A stretch of DNA of 12,896 nt from Acidicaldus organivorans (GTDB lineage: Bacteria > Pseudomonadota > Alphaproteobacteria > Acetobacterales > Acetobacteraceae), in contig KN173876.1 of NCBI GenBank assembly GCA_000759655.1, forward strand, positions 896 through 13,791. Reading direction: 5' to 3'. Both the position numbers and the translations under genes were made by a program. Below the pieces are notes generated by a model. That model saw only the letters and a list, made by a program, of their open reading frames with translations. It did no database searches and was not told the DNA's origin. Of this stretch, positions 1 through 10,127 are shown one piece after another (position 1 is the first letter of the stretch; each line of letters starts with the position of its first letter).

Positions 1-27
1 GAGGACGAGGCCGGTGAACCAGCCCAT
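1..27 (-). CDS. DUF1467-like membrane protein, first nine codons only (partial)
   Basis: An ATG at 25-27 on the minus strand opens a frame that runs off the left edge and reads MGWFTGLVL. It lies 2 bp after the ribonuclease J stop codon. From memory, DUF1467 proteins, small predicted two-helix membrane proteins of alphaproteobacteria, begin with a similar Trp-Phe-Thr-Gly stretch and often follow rnj. Only nine residues are visible and no clear Shine-Dalgarno precedes the ATG, so translation may be coupled to the upstream stop. The call rests on a very short match plus gene order. Function is unknown for the family. Confidence 0.45.
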
Positions 28-29
28 GA

Positions 30-1679
30 TCAAACCCGGATGAGATGGATCTCGAGCAGCGGCTTCTTGCCGAAATAGCGCCCGGCGAGCCGCCGCAACA
101 GCCCCCGCACCGCGTTCTCGAGCGCCTCGCGGTCGCGGCGCACGGGAGGGGCGAGCGCCTCGAGCTCCGCGATGAAATCCTCCTCGATCTCGCGCGCCAC
201 CTCTTCGTCCTCGGCAAAGAGGCCGGGGGCGGAAAGACGCGGCGGCTCGAGCAACTGTCCGCGCTGATCGACGACGAGGGTGGCGAACATCACCCCCTCG
301 TGGCGCATCCGCCGCCGCGCCTGCATCACCGCGCCCGACATCGGCAGAAGCCGCTTGCCCTCGAGCGCCAGCGCCCCGGTGGGCGCGCTGTCCACCACCG
401 CGACGGGGGCGGGGGCGAGGCGGAGGATGTCGCCATCGCCCAGCGTGACTGGCTTCGCCCCCATCTCCGCGGCGAGTTCGGCATGGGCCTTGATGTGGCG
501 CCACTCGCCGTGGATGGGGATCGCGTAGCGCGGGCGGAGCAGCCGGTAGAGGCGGCGGAGCTCATCGCGCGCCGGATGGCCGGAGACGTGGACGGTGTGG
601 TCCTCGTCGGTCATCACCCGCACTCCGAGCCGGGCCAGCCGGTCCTGCACCTCGGCAATCGCCATCTCGTTGCCGGGGATGACCCGGCTCGAGAAGATCA
701 CTGTATCCCCGGCGCCAAGCGAGATGTGCGGGTGGGTGTCGGCGGCGATGCGGGAAAGCGCCGAGCGCGCCTCGCCCTGCGAGCCGGCGACGATGAGGAG
801 GAGCTCGTCATCCGGCACCTCGCGCGCCTCGCGTTCGTCGAGGAACGGGGGCACCTCGCGCAGATAGCCGACGCTGCGCGCCGCGGCATCGATGGTGCGC
901 AGCGACCGCCCGACCAGCGCCACCCGCCGCCCCGCATCGCGCGCAGCGAGCGCGATCGATTCGAGCCGCACCACGTTGGAGGCGAAGCAGGTCACCGCGA
1001 CCCGCCCGCGCAAGCCCCGGATGAGGGCGGCGAAGGTCTTGCGCACCAGGGATTCCGACCCCGAATGGCCCTCGACCAGGGCATTGGTCGAGTCGCAGAA
1101 AAAGGCGAGCACGCCCTCCTCGCCGAGCCGGGCGAAGGCGCTCTCATCGACCGGCGCACCGATCAAAGGCTCGGGGTCGAGTTTCCAGTCCCCGCTATGG
1201 ACGACGAGGCCGTGGGGGGTGCGCAAGGCGAGCGCGAAGGCCTCCGGCGTGGAATGGGTGACCGGGATCGTTTCGATCTCGAAAGGAGGGAGCGAAAGCG
1301 GCGCCCCCGGCGTGATCACCTGGAGCGGCACCTCGCCCTTGAGCCCGGCCTCAGCGAGCTTGAAGCGAAGCAGGGCGGCGGCGAAGGGCGAGGCATAGAC
1401 CGGGCAGCCGAGTTCGGGCCAGAGCGCCGCCACCGCGCCGAGATGGTCCTCATGGGCGTGGGTGATGACGAGACCCACCAGATCCTCGCGCCGTTCGGCG
1501 ATGAAGAACGGGTCGGGGACGAGGATCTCGGTCTCCGGGATCAGGCTGCTCGCGAAGCCGATGCCGCAATCGACGGCGAGCCATTTGCCGTCGAGGTAAT
1601 AGAGGTTCAGGTTCATGCCGATCTCGCCGCAGCCGCCGAGCGGCAGAAAGGCGAAGTCACCCCAGCGGGAGGTGTTCAC
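30..1679 (-). CDS. rnj: Ribonuclease J (metallo-beta-lactamase / beta-CASP RNase)
   Basis: Ribonuclease J is a cytoplasmic Zn-dependent nuclease with endonuclease and 5'-to-3' exonuclease activity in mRNA decay and rRNA maturation. From the chosen start it has 549 residues, the usual family length. The metallo-beta-lactamase core has HAHEDH at 74-79, further likely metal ligands His142 and Asp164 (HSGDWKLD), and CDSTN at 195-199. The beta-CASP part has [10 protein letters not shown] (230-239), GSQGE (299-303) and [10 protein letters not shown] (329-338). The metal-binding closing motif HVSGH is at 364-368, with IHGEW at 389-393, then a C-terminal domain. The start is a GTG at 1677-1679, because homology begins there ([13 protein letters not shown]) and an AAGGAC lies about 10 bases upstream. 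A longer frame back to 1892 only mirrors coaX out of frame. The gene overlaps the end of coaX by 23 bp, suggesting coupling. Confidence 0.95.
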   Translation of the reverse strand: MNTSRWGDFAFLPLGGCGEIGMNLNLYYLDGKWLAVDCGIGFASSLIPETEILVPDPFFIAERREDLVGLVITHAHEDHLGAVAALWPELGCPVYASPFAAALLRFKLAEAGLKGEVPLQVITPGAPLSLPPFEIETIPVTHSTPEAFALALRTPHGLVVHSGDWKLDPEPLIGAPVDESAFARLGEEGVLAFFCDSTNALVEGHSGSESLVRKTFAALIRGLRGRVAVTCFASNVVRLESIALAARDAGRRVALVGRSLRTIDAAARSVGYLREVPPFLDEREAREVPDDELLLIVAGSQGEARSALSRIAADTHPHISLGAGDTVIFSSRVIPGNEMAIAEVQDRLARLGVRVMTDEDHTVHVSGHPARDELRRLYRLLRPRYAIPIHGEWRHIKAHAELAAEMGAKPVTLGDGDILRLAPAPVAVVDSAPTGALALEGKRLLPMSGAVMQARRRMRHEGVMFATLVVDQRGQLLEPPRLSAPGLFAEDEEVAREIEEDFIAELEALAPPVRRDREALENAVRGLLRRLAGRYFGKKPLLEIHLIRV

Positions 1680-2544
1680 GTCGCGGTTTGTCCTTGTCGC
1701 GTTTGAGAAGCTTCGGATGGTCGTGGGAAAGACGCCCCCCGTCCGGCTCAAAGCGCGGCATCGGGTTGCGCTGGGCGAGCAGACGGAGCCCTTCGAGGGT
1801 GAGGTCGGGGTCGATCTTTTCGAGGAGCGGCGTCCCTTCGGCGAAGAGGGGCGCGAGCCCCCCGGTGGCCACCACCTTGAGCGGAGCGCCAAATTCGGCC
1901 TCGATCCGCCGCACCATGCCTTCGATCAGCCCGACATAGCCCCAGTAGATGCCTGACTGCATGGCGGGCACCGTCGCCTTGCCGATCACCCCGTGCGGGC
2001 GGCCGATGCCGATCCGCGGCAGGCGCGCCGCCGCCTGGTGCAGCGCCTCGATGGAGAGATTGATGCCGGGCGCGATCGCGCCGCCGAGATAGGCCCCCTC
2101 GCCATCGACCACGTCGAAGGTGGTGGCCGTGCCGAAATCGATGACGACGAGCGGGCCGCGATAGCGCTGATGGGCGGCGAGCGCGTTGAGGAGACGGTCG
2201 GCGCCCACTTCCTCCGGCTGATCGACCTTGATCGGAAAGCCCCAGTCGAGATGCGAGCGGGCCACCAGGGGCTCGACCGCGAACCATTCGCGGCAGAGAC
2301 GACGGAGGTGATAGAGCGCCGCCGGCACCACGGTGCCGATCACCGCGCCCCTCACCCATTCCCGCTCGATGCGGGCATGATCGAGGAGGGTGAGGAGCCA
2401 GACCGCATATTCGTCCGAGGTGCGTTGCGGGTCGGTGGCGATCCGCCAGGTTCCGCGCCAGCGCGCCCCGTCATGGGTGGCGAACACGACGTTGGTGTTG
2501 CCGGCATCGATGACGAGCAGGATCTCGGTCTTAGCCCTCGCCAT
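1657..2544 (-). CDS. coaX: Type III pantothenate kinase
   Basis: This enzyme phosphorylates pantothenate with ATP, the first step of coenzyme A synthesis, in the cytoplasm. It belongs to the ASKHA fold. Visible motifs are the phosphate-binding DAGNTN at 13-18, EEVGADRL at 111-118, [15 protein letters not shown] at 133-147 and GGAIAPG at 154-160, followed by the adenosine-side [10 protein letters not shown] around 225-234. The protein has 295 residues against roughly 250-260 for most family members. The excess is a charged C-terminal tail from about residue 258, rich in Pro, Lys and Arg. The last 23 bp overlap the start of rnj. The ATG start overlaps the birA end by 14 bp and has an AGGGG seven bases upstream. 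CoaX is typical of bacteria lacking the E. coli-type CoaA; whether this genome also has CoaA cannot be seen here. Confidence 0.95.
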   Translation of the reverse strand: MARAKTEILLVIDAGNTNVVFATHDGARWRGTWRIATDPQRTSDEYAVWLLTLLDHARIEREWVRGAVIGTVVPAALYHLRRLCREWFAVEPLVARSHLDWGFPIKVDQPEEVGADRLLNALAAHQRYRGPLVVIDFGTATTFDVVDGEGAYLGGAIAPGINLSIEALHQAAARLPRIGIGRPHGVIGKATVPAMQSGIYWGYVGLIEGMVRRIEAEFGAPLKVVATGGLAPLFAEGTPLLEKIDPDLTLEGLRLLAQRNPMPRFEPDGGRLSHDHPKLLKRDKDKPRREHLPLG

Positions 2545-3376
2545 GCGCTTGCCCCTGCTGTGCCTGCCTTTCGCCTGCCGCCCGCGCGCCCTCGAAAACT
2601 TCCCCTGCCGTGATCACGCTTATGCCGGAGGGCTCGGCGAGCAGCAAGGCGCCGCTCTCATCGAGCCCCGCAAACCTGCCCTGCCGCACCATGCCCCCCA
2701 CCTTGACCTCGACCGGCGCATCGCGCGGCGGTCCCGCGGCGAGCCAGGCCTCGCGCAGCGGCGCGAACCCCTCGCGCTCGAGCCGCCGCCGCCACAGCGC
2801 GAGCGCGAGCAGGAGCTGTCCGGCGACCTCCTCCGGGGGGGGCGCGAAACCGCTCGCCGTGCGGAGTGAGGTGGTGGGGCGGTCGGCCAGGCGCGGCGCC
2901 TCGAGCAGGTTGACGCCGAAGCCGAAGACGACGAAGCGGGGCTTGCCGTGCGCGTCCGTCTCGCTCTCGGCGAGGATCCCGGCGAGCTTCGCCCCCTCGA
3001 ACAGGACGTCGTTGGGCCATTTGAGGGAAAGCCTGCGCCCTTCCGTGAAATGATCGGGGGCGAGATAAGAGGAAAGCGTCTGGTGGAGCGCGACCCCGGC
3101 CAGCAGCGACCAGCGCCCAAGTGTCGCCGCATCGGCGAATTGGGGACGGAGCAGGACGGAGAGGGCGAGATTGCCCGCCCCGCTCTGCCAGATGCGCCGC
3201 TCCCGCCCCCGTCCTGCCGTCTGGCGGTAGGCGAGCACGGCGAGGCCTTCCTTTTCACCGGCGCGGGCGCGGGTGAGGCAGAGATCGGAGGTCGAGGGCA
3301 GGCTCTCGTAGATCTCGAGGCGAAACCCTTCCTCTCCTCCCGGCAGGGTGATGTCGCGGCGGGCGAGCGGGTTCAC
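2531..3376 (-). CDS. birA: Biotin--[acetyl-CoA-carboxylase] ligase, monofunctional (no HTH)
   Basis: The enzyme activates biotin with ATP to biotinyl-AMP and transfers it to a lysine on biotin carboxyl carrier protein. The 281-residue protein starts directly with the catalytic domain, so it lacks the N-terminal winged helix-turn-helix of E. coli BirA and should not act as a biotin-operon repressor. Motifs: STSD (28-31), [10 protein letters not shown] (52-61), KWPND (119-123), KLAGIL with catalytic-type Lys130, GFGVNL (152-157), then a small C-terminal SH3-like domain. The usual GRGRRG loop reads GRGRER, so its last glycine is replaced (see findings). The start is a GTG at 3374-3376, 4 bp after the nuoN stop. 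The GAGGA before it sits unusually close to the start, so reinitiation from nuoN is likely. A Gln/Gly-rich tail of about 15 residues closes the protein. Confidence 0.93.
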   Translation of the reverse strand: MNPLARRDITLPGGEEGFRLEIYESLPSTSDLCLTRARAGEKEGLAVLAYRQTAGRGRERRIWQSGAGNLALSVLLRPQFADAATLGRWSLLAGVALHQTLSSYLAPDHFTEGRRLSLKWPNDVLFEGAKLAGILAESETDAHGKPRFVVFGFGVNLLEAPRLADRPTTSLRTASGFAPPPEEVAGQLLLALALWRRRLEREGFAPLREAWLAAGPPRDAPVEVKVGGMVRQGRFAGLDESGALLLAEPSGISVITAGEVFEGARAAGERQAQQGQAHGEG

Positions 3377-3380
3377 GTCC

Positions 3381-4847
3381 TCAGCCGAGCAGGTGACGGG
3401 CGGCCTCGTGGGCGAGATCGAAGAGCGGGGCCGGGAAGAGGAAGAGGAGCGCGGTGACGAGCGCGCTCAGGCTGATGGCAAAGCCGAGCGAGCCCGGCAG
3501 GGCGTCGCGCGGAGCCACTCCCTGCGGCGCCGCATCGAAATACATCACCTTGATCACGCGGAGATAGTAGAAAGCGCCGATCACCGAGGTGAGCACACCG
3601 ATCACGGCGAGCGTCACCAGCCCGGTTTGCATGGCTGCCTTGAAGACGTAGAGCTTGGCGAAGAACCCGGAGAGCGGCGGGATCCCGGCCAAGCTGAACA
3701 TGAAGACGGCCATGGCGAGCGCGAGGCCAGGATGCTCGCGCCCGAGCCCGGCGAAGTCGGCGATCCGTTCGCAATCGATCCCGCCGCGGCGCGCCGCGAT
3801 GATGACGCCGAGCGTGCCCGCGAAGGAGAAGACATAGATCGCAAGGTAAATCAGCACCGCCTCGAGCCCCGCCTGGTTGCCGCAAGCAAGCCCGATCAGC
3901 GCATAGCCCATATGGCCGATCGAGGAATAGGCCATCATGCGTTTGAGGTTGTTCTGCGCGATGGCGGCGAGCGCGCCCCAGATCATCGAGGCGATCGAGA
4001 TCACCTCGACGATGATCTGCCAATGCCCGAGCAGTCCGCCGAACGTGCCGCCCAAAAGGCGCACCAGCAGGAACATCGTCGCCACCTTGGGCGCGGTGCC
4101 GACGAAGGCGGTGGTGGGCGAGGGGGCGCCCTCATAGACGTCGGGCGTCCACATGTGGAACGGCACCGCGGCGACCTTGAAGCCGAGCCCGGCAATGACG
4201 AAGACGAGGCCAACGACGAGGCCGAGGTCGAGCGCGCGGGAGGCGGCGAGGAAGCGGACGAGGTCGGTGAAGGTGATGGTGCCGGTGAAGCCGTAGATCA
4301 GGCTCGCCCCGTAGAGGAAGAGGCCGGAGGCGAGCGAGCCGAGCACGAAGAACTTCACCGCCGCCTCGCTCGCCCGGCGGTCGTCGCGGCGAAAGGCAGT
4401 GAGCACGTAAAGCGCGAGCGACTGCAATTCGAGGCCGAGATAGAGCATGAGGAGATTGGCCGCCGAGACCATCACCATCATGCCGATCACCGAGAAGATG
4501 ACCACGATCGGATATTCGAACCGCTTCTTCTCGACGTCGGTCTCGTAATCCATGGCAAGCGTGAGGGCGAGGATGGCGCTCACGATGACGAAGAGCTTGG
4601 CGTAGGCCGCCATCGGATCGGCGATGAACTGCCCGCCATAGGCGAGCCCGCCATCGAGGCCGAGCAGCAAGACGCCCGCGAGCAGCAGCACGCCGATCGC
4701 GCCGAGATCGATCCCCTTGAGCAGGAGCACGCCGCGCTCGGGGGCGAAGACGCCCCCCATCAGCAGGATGAGGCCGCCCGCGAGGCAGACGATTTCGGGA
4801 AGACTGGCCAGCCAGTTGCTCATGATCATGGCAGATCCTGCGGTCAT
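3381..4847 (-). CDS. nuoN: NADH-quinone oxidoreductase subunit N
   Basis: NuoN is one of three antiporter-like membrane subunits of respiratory complex I, coupling quinone reduction to proton translocation. The protein has 488 residues with many hydrophobic helices, near the family norm. Residues that match the known proton path by position are Glu140 ([14 protein letters not shown]), Lys224 ([21 protein letters not shown]), Lys254 (TAPKVA) and Lys398 ([10 protein letters not shown]). The signature [18 protein letters not shown] is intact at 231-248. The start codon ATG at 4845-4847 overlaps the nuoM stop in an ATGA, the usual sign of coupling. A second in-frame ATG at 4827-4829 (reading [12 protein letters not shown]) could be the real N-terminus, because family homology starts near NWLASLPE. 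The gene sits third in nuoL-M-N and is followed after 4 bp by birA. Confidence 0.97.
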   Translation of the reverse strand: MTAGSAMIMSNWLASLPEIVCLAGGLILLMGGVFAPERGVLLLKGIDLGAIGVLLLAGVLLLGLDGGLAYGGQFIADPMAAYAKLFVIVSAILALTLAMDYETDVEKKRFEYPIVVIFSVIGMMVMVSAANLLMLYLGLELQSLALYVLTAFRRDDRRASEAAVKFFVLGSLASGLFLYGASLIYGFTGTITFTDLVRFLAASRALDLGLVVGLVFVIAGLGFKVAAVPFHMWTPDVYEGAPSPTTAFVGTAPKVATMFLLVRLLGGTFGGLLGHWQIIVEVISIASMIWGALAAIAQNNLKRMMAYSSIGHMGYALIGLACGNQAGLEAVLIYLAIYVFSFAGTLGVIIAARRGGIDCERIADFAGLGREHPGLALAMAVFMFSLAGIPPLSGFFAKLYVFKAAMQTGLVTLAVIGVLTSVIGAFYYLRVIKVMYFDAAPQGVAPRDALPGSLGFAISLSALVTALLFLFPAPLFDLAHEAARHLLG

Positions 4848-6436
4848 TGGCGCCCTCCCTCGGACCCGACGAATGAGGCTTCGATAACAGAAGCAGGGGT
4901 GGCGGGATCGGTGGCGGTGAGATGGGCGGCGGCGAGATGCGAAGCGGGGGCGAGCGCTGCCTCACGCTGGCGCAAAAGCCCGTCCACCGAGCTCTGGAAA
5001 TAATGGGTGAAGGTCGCGGGATAGACGCCCATCCATAGGGTGAGGGCGACGAGCGGGGCGAAGACGGCGATCTCGCGCGGTGAGAGGTCGAGCATGGCGC
5101 GGAGCTCGGCGCGGGTGAGCGGGCCGAAAATGACCCGCCGGTAGAGATAGAGCATGTAGGCCGCCCCGAGGATCATGCCGGTCGCGCCGAACAGGGCGAG
5201 CCAGAAATTGATGCGGAGCGCGCCGATGATGACGAGGAGCTCGCCGATGAAGCCCGACGTGCCGGGAAGCCCGACGCTCGCCAGCGAGAAGACCATGAAC
5301 ACCACGGCGTAGATCGGCATCCGCGCGGCGAGCCCCCCGTAGCGGGCGATCTCGCGGGTGTGCAGCCGGTCATAGACCACGCCCACGCAGAGGAAGAGGG
5401 CGGCGGAGACGATACCGTGCGAGAGCATCTGATAGAGCGCGCCGTTGATGCCGTTGGCATTGGCGACGAAGATGCCGATCGTCACCACGCCCATATGGGC
5501 GACCGAGGAATAGGCGATCAGCTTCTTCATGTCGGTCTGGGCCAGCGCGACGAGCGAGGTATAGACGATCGCCACCACCGAGAGGGCGAACATGAGGGGG
5601 GCGAAATAGAGCGAGGCCTGCGGCAGCATCGGCAGCGAGAAGCGGAGAAACCCGTAGCCCCCCATCTTGAGCAGCACGCCGGCGAGGATGACCGAGCCCG
5701 CGGTCGGCGCCTCGACATGCGCGTCCGGAAGCCAGGTGTGCACCGGCCACATCGGCACCTTCACCGCGAAGGAGGCGAGGAAGGCGAGGAAGAGCCAGTA
5801 TTGCAGCCGGGTCGGGATCGGCATGCCGATCAGCTTGGTGAGATCGGTGGTGCCCGCGTAGTACCAGAGCGCCACCAGCGCGAGCAGCATCAGCACCGAT
5901 CCGGCGAGGGTGTAGAGGAAGAACTTGAAGGCGGAATAGATGCGCCGCGGCCCGCCCCACACCCCGATGATGAGGAACATCGGGATCAGCACGCCTTCGA
6001 AGAAGACGTAGAAGACGACGAAGTCGAGGGCGGAGAAGGCGCCCACCATCATCGTCTCCAGGATGAGGAAGGCGAGCATGTATTCGCGCACGTTCTCCTT
6101 CACCGCCTCCCAGCTCGACAGCACGCAGATCGGGGTGAGGAAGGTGGAGAGGAGGACGAAGAGGACGCTGATCCCGTCCACGCCCATCCGGTAATCGACG
6201 CCGAAGGCCGAAAGCCAGTGGACGTCTTCGACGAACTGGAAGCGGGACGTGCTGAAATCGAAACGGACCAGGAGCAGCAGGCTCAAGGCGAAGACGAGCA
6301 GGCTCGTCCACAGCGCCCCCCAGCGGGCATTGCGCGCCACCACCTCCGGCTCGCCCCGCATGAACAGGATGAACAGCCCGCCCACCAATGGCAGCCAGGT
6401 GATGAGGGAGAGGAGCGGAAAACCGACTTGGTTCAT
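4844..6436 (-). CDS. nuoM: NADH-quinone oxidoreductase subunit M
   Basis: NuoM is the middle antiporter-like, proton-pumping membrane subunit of complex I. It has 530 residues. The expected buried charged residues are present: Glu147 in [14 protein letters not shown], Lys226 in [21 protein letters not shown], Lys257 in [10 protein letters not shown] and Glu399 in [11 protein letters not shown]. The half-channel signature [21 protein letters not shown] is at 228-248. The final 40 or so residues after the last helix are Ala/Thr-rich and extend beyond the usual end (the E. coli protein has 509 residues). The ATG at 6434-6436 lies 4 bp past the nuoL stop, with GGTGAG just upstream overlapping that stop. 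The 3' end overlaps nuoN by 4 bp. Confidence 0.97.
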   Translation of the reverse strand: MNQVGFPLLSLITWLPLVGGLFILFMRGEPEVVARNARWGALWTSLLVFALSLLLLVRFDFSTSRFQFVEDVHWLSAFGVDYRMGVDGISVLFVLLSTFLTPICVLSSWEAVKENVREYMLAFLILETMMVGAFSALDFVVFYVFFEGVLIPMFLIIGVWGGPRRIYSAFKFFLYTLAGSVLMLLALVALWYYAGTTDLTKLIGMPIPTRLQYWLFLAFLASFAVKVPMWPVHTWLPDAHVEAPTAGSVILAGVLLKMGGYGFLRFSLPMLPQASLYFAPLMFALSVVAIVYTSLVALAQTDMKKLIAYSSVAHMGVVTIGIFVANANGINGALYQMLSHGIVSAALFLCVGVVYDRLHTREIARYGGLAARMPIYAVVFMVFSLASVGLPGTSGFIGELLVIIGALRINFWLALFGATGMILGAAYMLYLYRRVIFGPLTRAELRAMLDLSPREIAVFAPLVALTLWMGVYPATFTHYFQSSVDGLLRQREAALAPASHLAAAHLTATDPATPASVIEASFVGSEGGRQ

Positions 6437-6440
6437 GGTC

Positions 6441-8363
<1,923 letters not shown>

Positions 8364-8372
8364 ATGCCTCAT

Positions 8373-8379
8373 CTCCCCT
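8373..8379 (-). promoter_or_regulatory. Ribosome binding site of nuoL
   Basis: AGGGGAG on the minus strand, 9 bases before the ATG at 8361-8363. It decides the start: the in-frame ATG at 8370-8372 abuts it and is too close for initiation, so the downstream ATG is preferred. Confidence 0.7.
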
Positions 8380-8426
8380 GGCAATGACCGCACCCGGCGC
8401 GATCCGTCCGCCGTCGGTCCCCGGCA

Positions 8427-8455
8427 GAGCTAACGAAATTCGCCCCGCCGGTCAA
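8427..8455 (-). promoter_or_regulatory. Candidate sigma70-type promoter for nuoLMN-birA-coaX-rnj
   Basis: On the minus strand TTGACC (8450-8455) is followed after exactly 17 bases by TAGCTC (8427-8432). The first matches the -35 consensus TTGACA in five of six positions. The second is a moderate -10 with TA at the start but not the final T. Transcription would begin near 8420, giving a leader of about 57 bases before nuoL. This is the best promoter-like pair I see in the divergent region and fits nuoL as first gene of the unit. Matches of this quality occur by chance, so it is only a candidate. Confidence 0.4.
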
Positions 8456-8475
8456 AGCCTCGGCGAGCGGCTCCG

Positions 8476-8500
8476 CGCGAGGTGATGGCCTCCCCTCGCG
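8476..8500. repeat. Inverted repeat CGCGAGG / CCTCGCG
   Basis: A perfect 7-bp inverted repeat, CGCGAGG at 8476-8482 and CCTCGCG at 8494-8500, separated by 11 bases. It lies just upstream of the candidate nuoL promoter. No T-run follows on either strand, so it does not look like an intrinsic terminator. It could be an operator half-site pair or chance in GC-rich DNA. Confidence 0.4.
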
Positions 8501-8748
8501 AACCCTTCATAACGCATGGCTGAGTTGCATGACGTGCGGGGCTGTTTGCCAAGCGGGGCGTGATGTGCGAGCAGGAGGGGCCGGCGAGAGGGGGGGCGAC
8601 CAGGGACGGAGGGAGCGGGGAGGCCGGATCGGCGCCGGGCAGTGGTCTGGCGAAGCCCGGCACGCTGGCGAAGTCTTCCGGCCACCCTTCGTTTCGTCCA
8701 TTGCTTGTCGTCCTTTGCGCGACGGCCGCCGATGGGTTGGGGAGCCCG

Positions 8749-9966
8749 ATGCCTTTCACCGAATGGGCCGCGATCGTCATTTTCGCGGCAACCTACCTCT
8801 TGATCGCGCTGGGCCGCCTGCCCGGCTTCCGCATCGACCGCGCCGGGATCGCCTTTCTCGGCGCCACGCTGATGGTCGCCTCCGGAGCGCTGGAGCGCGA
8901 GGCGGCCTACCGCGCCATCGATTTCGACACCATCGTCCTCCTGCTCGGCATGATGATCGTGGTCGCCGGGCTCAGGCTCGCCAACGGGTTCGAGCTGATC
9001 GCCGCCGAGGCGGTGCGCCGCGCCCGCCATCCCTTGCTCCTCCTCGCCGCGGTCATCCTGCTCGCCGGCCTCCTCTCCGCCTTCCTGGTCAATGATACGG
9101 TCTGCCTGGTGCTGACGCCGATCATCCTCGAGACCATCCGCCGCCTCGAGCGCAACCCGCGCCCCTACCTGCTCGCCACCGCCATGGCCTCCAATATCGG
9201 GAGTGTCGCCACCATCACCGGCAACCCGCAGAACATGATCATCGGAAGCCTCTCCCACCTCCCCTATCTCGCCTTCGTCCGGGCGCTCGCCCCGGTGGCG
9301 GGGGCGGGACTGCTCGTCCTCTATGCGGTGATCGTGCTCGCCTACCGGCGCGAATTCCTGGTCCGTGCCCATTTCTCCGCCGAGCCCGAAGCGCCGCGCA
9401 TCCTCCCTCCCCTGCTCCGCAAGACCGCCCTCATCATCGCCGCCCTCATCATCGCCCTCTTCGCCGGCATGCCGCCCGCGCTCGCCGCCGCCCTCGCCGG
9501 CTCCTTCACCCTGCTCACCCGCCGCCTCAAGGCGTGGCGCTTCTATGCCGAGGTGGACGGGGCGCTCCTCGTCCTCTTCGGCGGGCTCTTCGTGGTGGTC
9601 GCCGGGTTTCAGAGCCGGGTGATCGGCAACGCCGTCCCCGAGATCCTCCGCCACTTGCCCCTCGACGGCACAGCGCCGCTCACCCTCTTCACCGCCCTCC
9701 TCTCCAACGTGGTGAGCAACGTGCCTGCCGTGCTGGTGCTGCGCCCCTTCATCGCCCATCTCGCTGACCCCGGCCATGCCTGGCTGGTGGTGGCGATGGC
9801 CTCTACCCTGGCCGGGAATTTCACCATCCTCGGCTCGGTCGCCAACCTGATCGTGGTCCAGCGCGCCGCCGCCTCCGGCATCGAGATCGATTTCTGGTCC
9901 TATTTCCGCCTCGGCGCGCCGATCACCCTGATCACCCTGGCCTTGGGCGTCCTCCTCCTCGGCTGA
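8749..9966 (+). CDS. SLC13 / ArsB-NhaD superfamily anion transporter
   Basis: An inner-membrane secondary transporter of the ion transporter superfamily, 405 residues and almost wholly hydrophobic. It shows the internal two-fold repeat of the fold. The first half has LVNDTVCLVLTPIILE (113-128) and SNIGSVATITGNPQNMIIGS (148-167). The second half has SNVVSNVPAVLVLRP (319-333) and STLAGNFTILGSVANLIV (352-369). These paired Asn-rich re-entrant motifs are the family hallmark. Relatives carry arsenite, Na+/H+, citrate, dicarboxylates or sulfate, and nothing here fixes the substrate; no ars genes or regulator are adjacent. Start: ATG at 8749-8751, with GGGGAG four bases upstream and homology beginning at once. 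The frame stays open 63 codons further upstream without hydrophobic or conserved sequence. It is transcribed divergently from nuoL. Confidence 0.85.
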   Translation: MPFTEWAAIVIFAATYLLIALGRLPGFRIDRAGIAFLGATLMVASGALEREAAYRAIDFDTIVLLLGMMIVVAGLRLANGFELIAAEAVRRARHPLLLLAAVILLAGLLSAFLVNDTVCLVLTPIILETIRRLERNPRPYLLATAMASNIGSVATITGNPQNMIIGSLSHLPYLAFVRALAPVAGAGLLVLYAVIVLAYRREFLVRAHFSAEPEAPRILPPLLRKTALIIAALIIALFAGMPPALAAALAGSFTLLTRRLKAWRFYAEVDGALLVLFGGLFVVVAGFQSRVIGNAVPEILRHLPLDGTAPLTLFTALLSNVVSNVPAVLVLRPFIAHLADPGHAWLVVAMASTLAGNFTILGSVANLIVVQRAAASGIEIDFWSYFRLGAPITLITLALGVLLLG

Positions 9967-9981
9967 TCTGCCGTAAGCGGC

Positions 9982-10040
9982 CAAGCCCTTCCCCAAGCGT
10001 CAGCGCCTCTTTGCGGCAGAGGCTAAGGGGTCTAAGCTTG
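9982..10040 (+). terminator. Nested inverted repeat after the transporter, possible terminator or leader structure
   Basis: The centre is GCCTCT (10005-10010), a 7-base loop and AGAGGC (10018-10023). Outside it CCCC (9991-9994) can pair with GGGG (10027-10030), and CAAGC (9982-9986) with GCTTG (10036-10040), with unpaired bulges between. It starts 16 bp after the transporter stop, the right place for transcription end, but no T-run follows, so a standard Rho-independent terminator is not shown. It might instead be a structured leader of the following operon. Confidence 0.3.
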
Positions 10041-10057
10041 CCACGCGCTCCCAGAAA

Positions 10058-10089
10058 CCGGTCATCGCGAGATCAGCCGGTCATCGCGA
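10058..10089 (+). repeat. Direct repeat, two 13-base copies of CCGGTCATCGCGA
   Basis: CCGGTCATCGCGA occurs exactly at 10058-10070 and again at 10077-10089, a 19-bp period (close to two helical turns). The repeat ends 43 bp before the ACAD start codon, so it overlaps the expected promoter or leader. Each copy contains the palindrome TCGCGA. This spacing would suit two regulator molecules bound on the same face, but no known operator is recognised. Confidence 0.6.
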
Positions 10090-10093
10090 AACC

Positions 10094-10114
10094 GATCGAA
10101 CAGTGATCGAACAG
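10094..10114 (+). repeat. Direct repeat, two 10-base copies of GATCGAACAG
   Basis: GATCGAACAG is found at 10094-10103 and 10105-10114, an 11-bp period of one helical turn. It follows directly after the 19-bp-period pair and ends just before the Shine-Dalgarno of the ACAD gene, so it lies in the probable 5' leader. Origin could be local slippage or a tandem binding site. Confidence 0.55.
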
Positions 10115-10120
10115 AGTGAG

Positions 10121-10127
10121 AGGAGGA
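10121..10127 (+). promoter_or_regulatory. Strong Shine-Dalgarno that fixes the ACAD GTG start
   Basis: AGGAGGA ends five bases before the GTG at 10133-10135. It matches the anti-Shine-Dalgarno almost perfectly, so the in-frame GTG at 10103, which has no comparable site, is rejected as the start. Confidence 0.8.

Larger units (their letters stand above)
8364..8748. other. Divergent intergenic region between nuoL and the transporter gene
   Basis: These 385 bp contain no gene I can support. They should hold promoters for both flanking transcription units. The nuoL side has the Shine-Dalgarno and candidate promoter listed separately, and an inverted repeat lies at 8476-8500. From about 8570 to 8640 the plus strand is strongly purine-rich (runs of G with A). 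I found no convincing -35/-10 pair for the transporter gene. An open frame upstream of and in frame with the transporter (from 8560) is Gly/Ala/Pro-rich low-complexity sequence without homology I recognise and is probably not translated. No nuoK remnant is apparent. Confidence 0.6.

Noticed and set aside
45..1706. 553-codon plus-strand frame opposite rnj
   Set aside because: Antisense to a well-supported RNase J; composition is Arg/Glu/Ala-rich with no motif.
1680..1892. 71-codon N-terminal extension of ribonuclease J
   Set aside because: It is coaX read out of frame, Ser/Arg/Pro-rich; family homology begins just after the GTG at 1677-1679.
3348..5003. 551-codon plus-strand open frame opposite nuoN and birA
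   Set aside because: Its translation is a Glu/Asp/His/Arg-rich low-complexity sequence, the typical antisense product of a GC-rich membrane-protein gene. nuoN on the other strand has clear family motifs.
8476..8500. The inverted repeat as an intrinsic terminator
   Set aside because: No T-run on either strand, and it lies between divergent genes, where no terminator is expected.
8560..8748. 63-codon N-terminal extension of the transporter
   Set aside because: Low-complexity Gly/Ala/Ser sequence before the first conserved helix. A Shine-Dalgarno precedes the ATG at 8749.
8452..9996. 514-codon minus-strand open frame opposite the transporter
   Set aside because: Same charged low-complexity character; the plus-strand frame has the paired transporter motifs.
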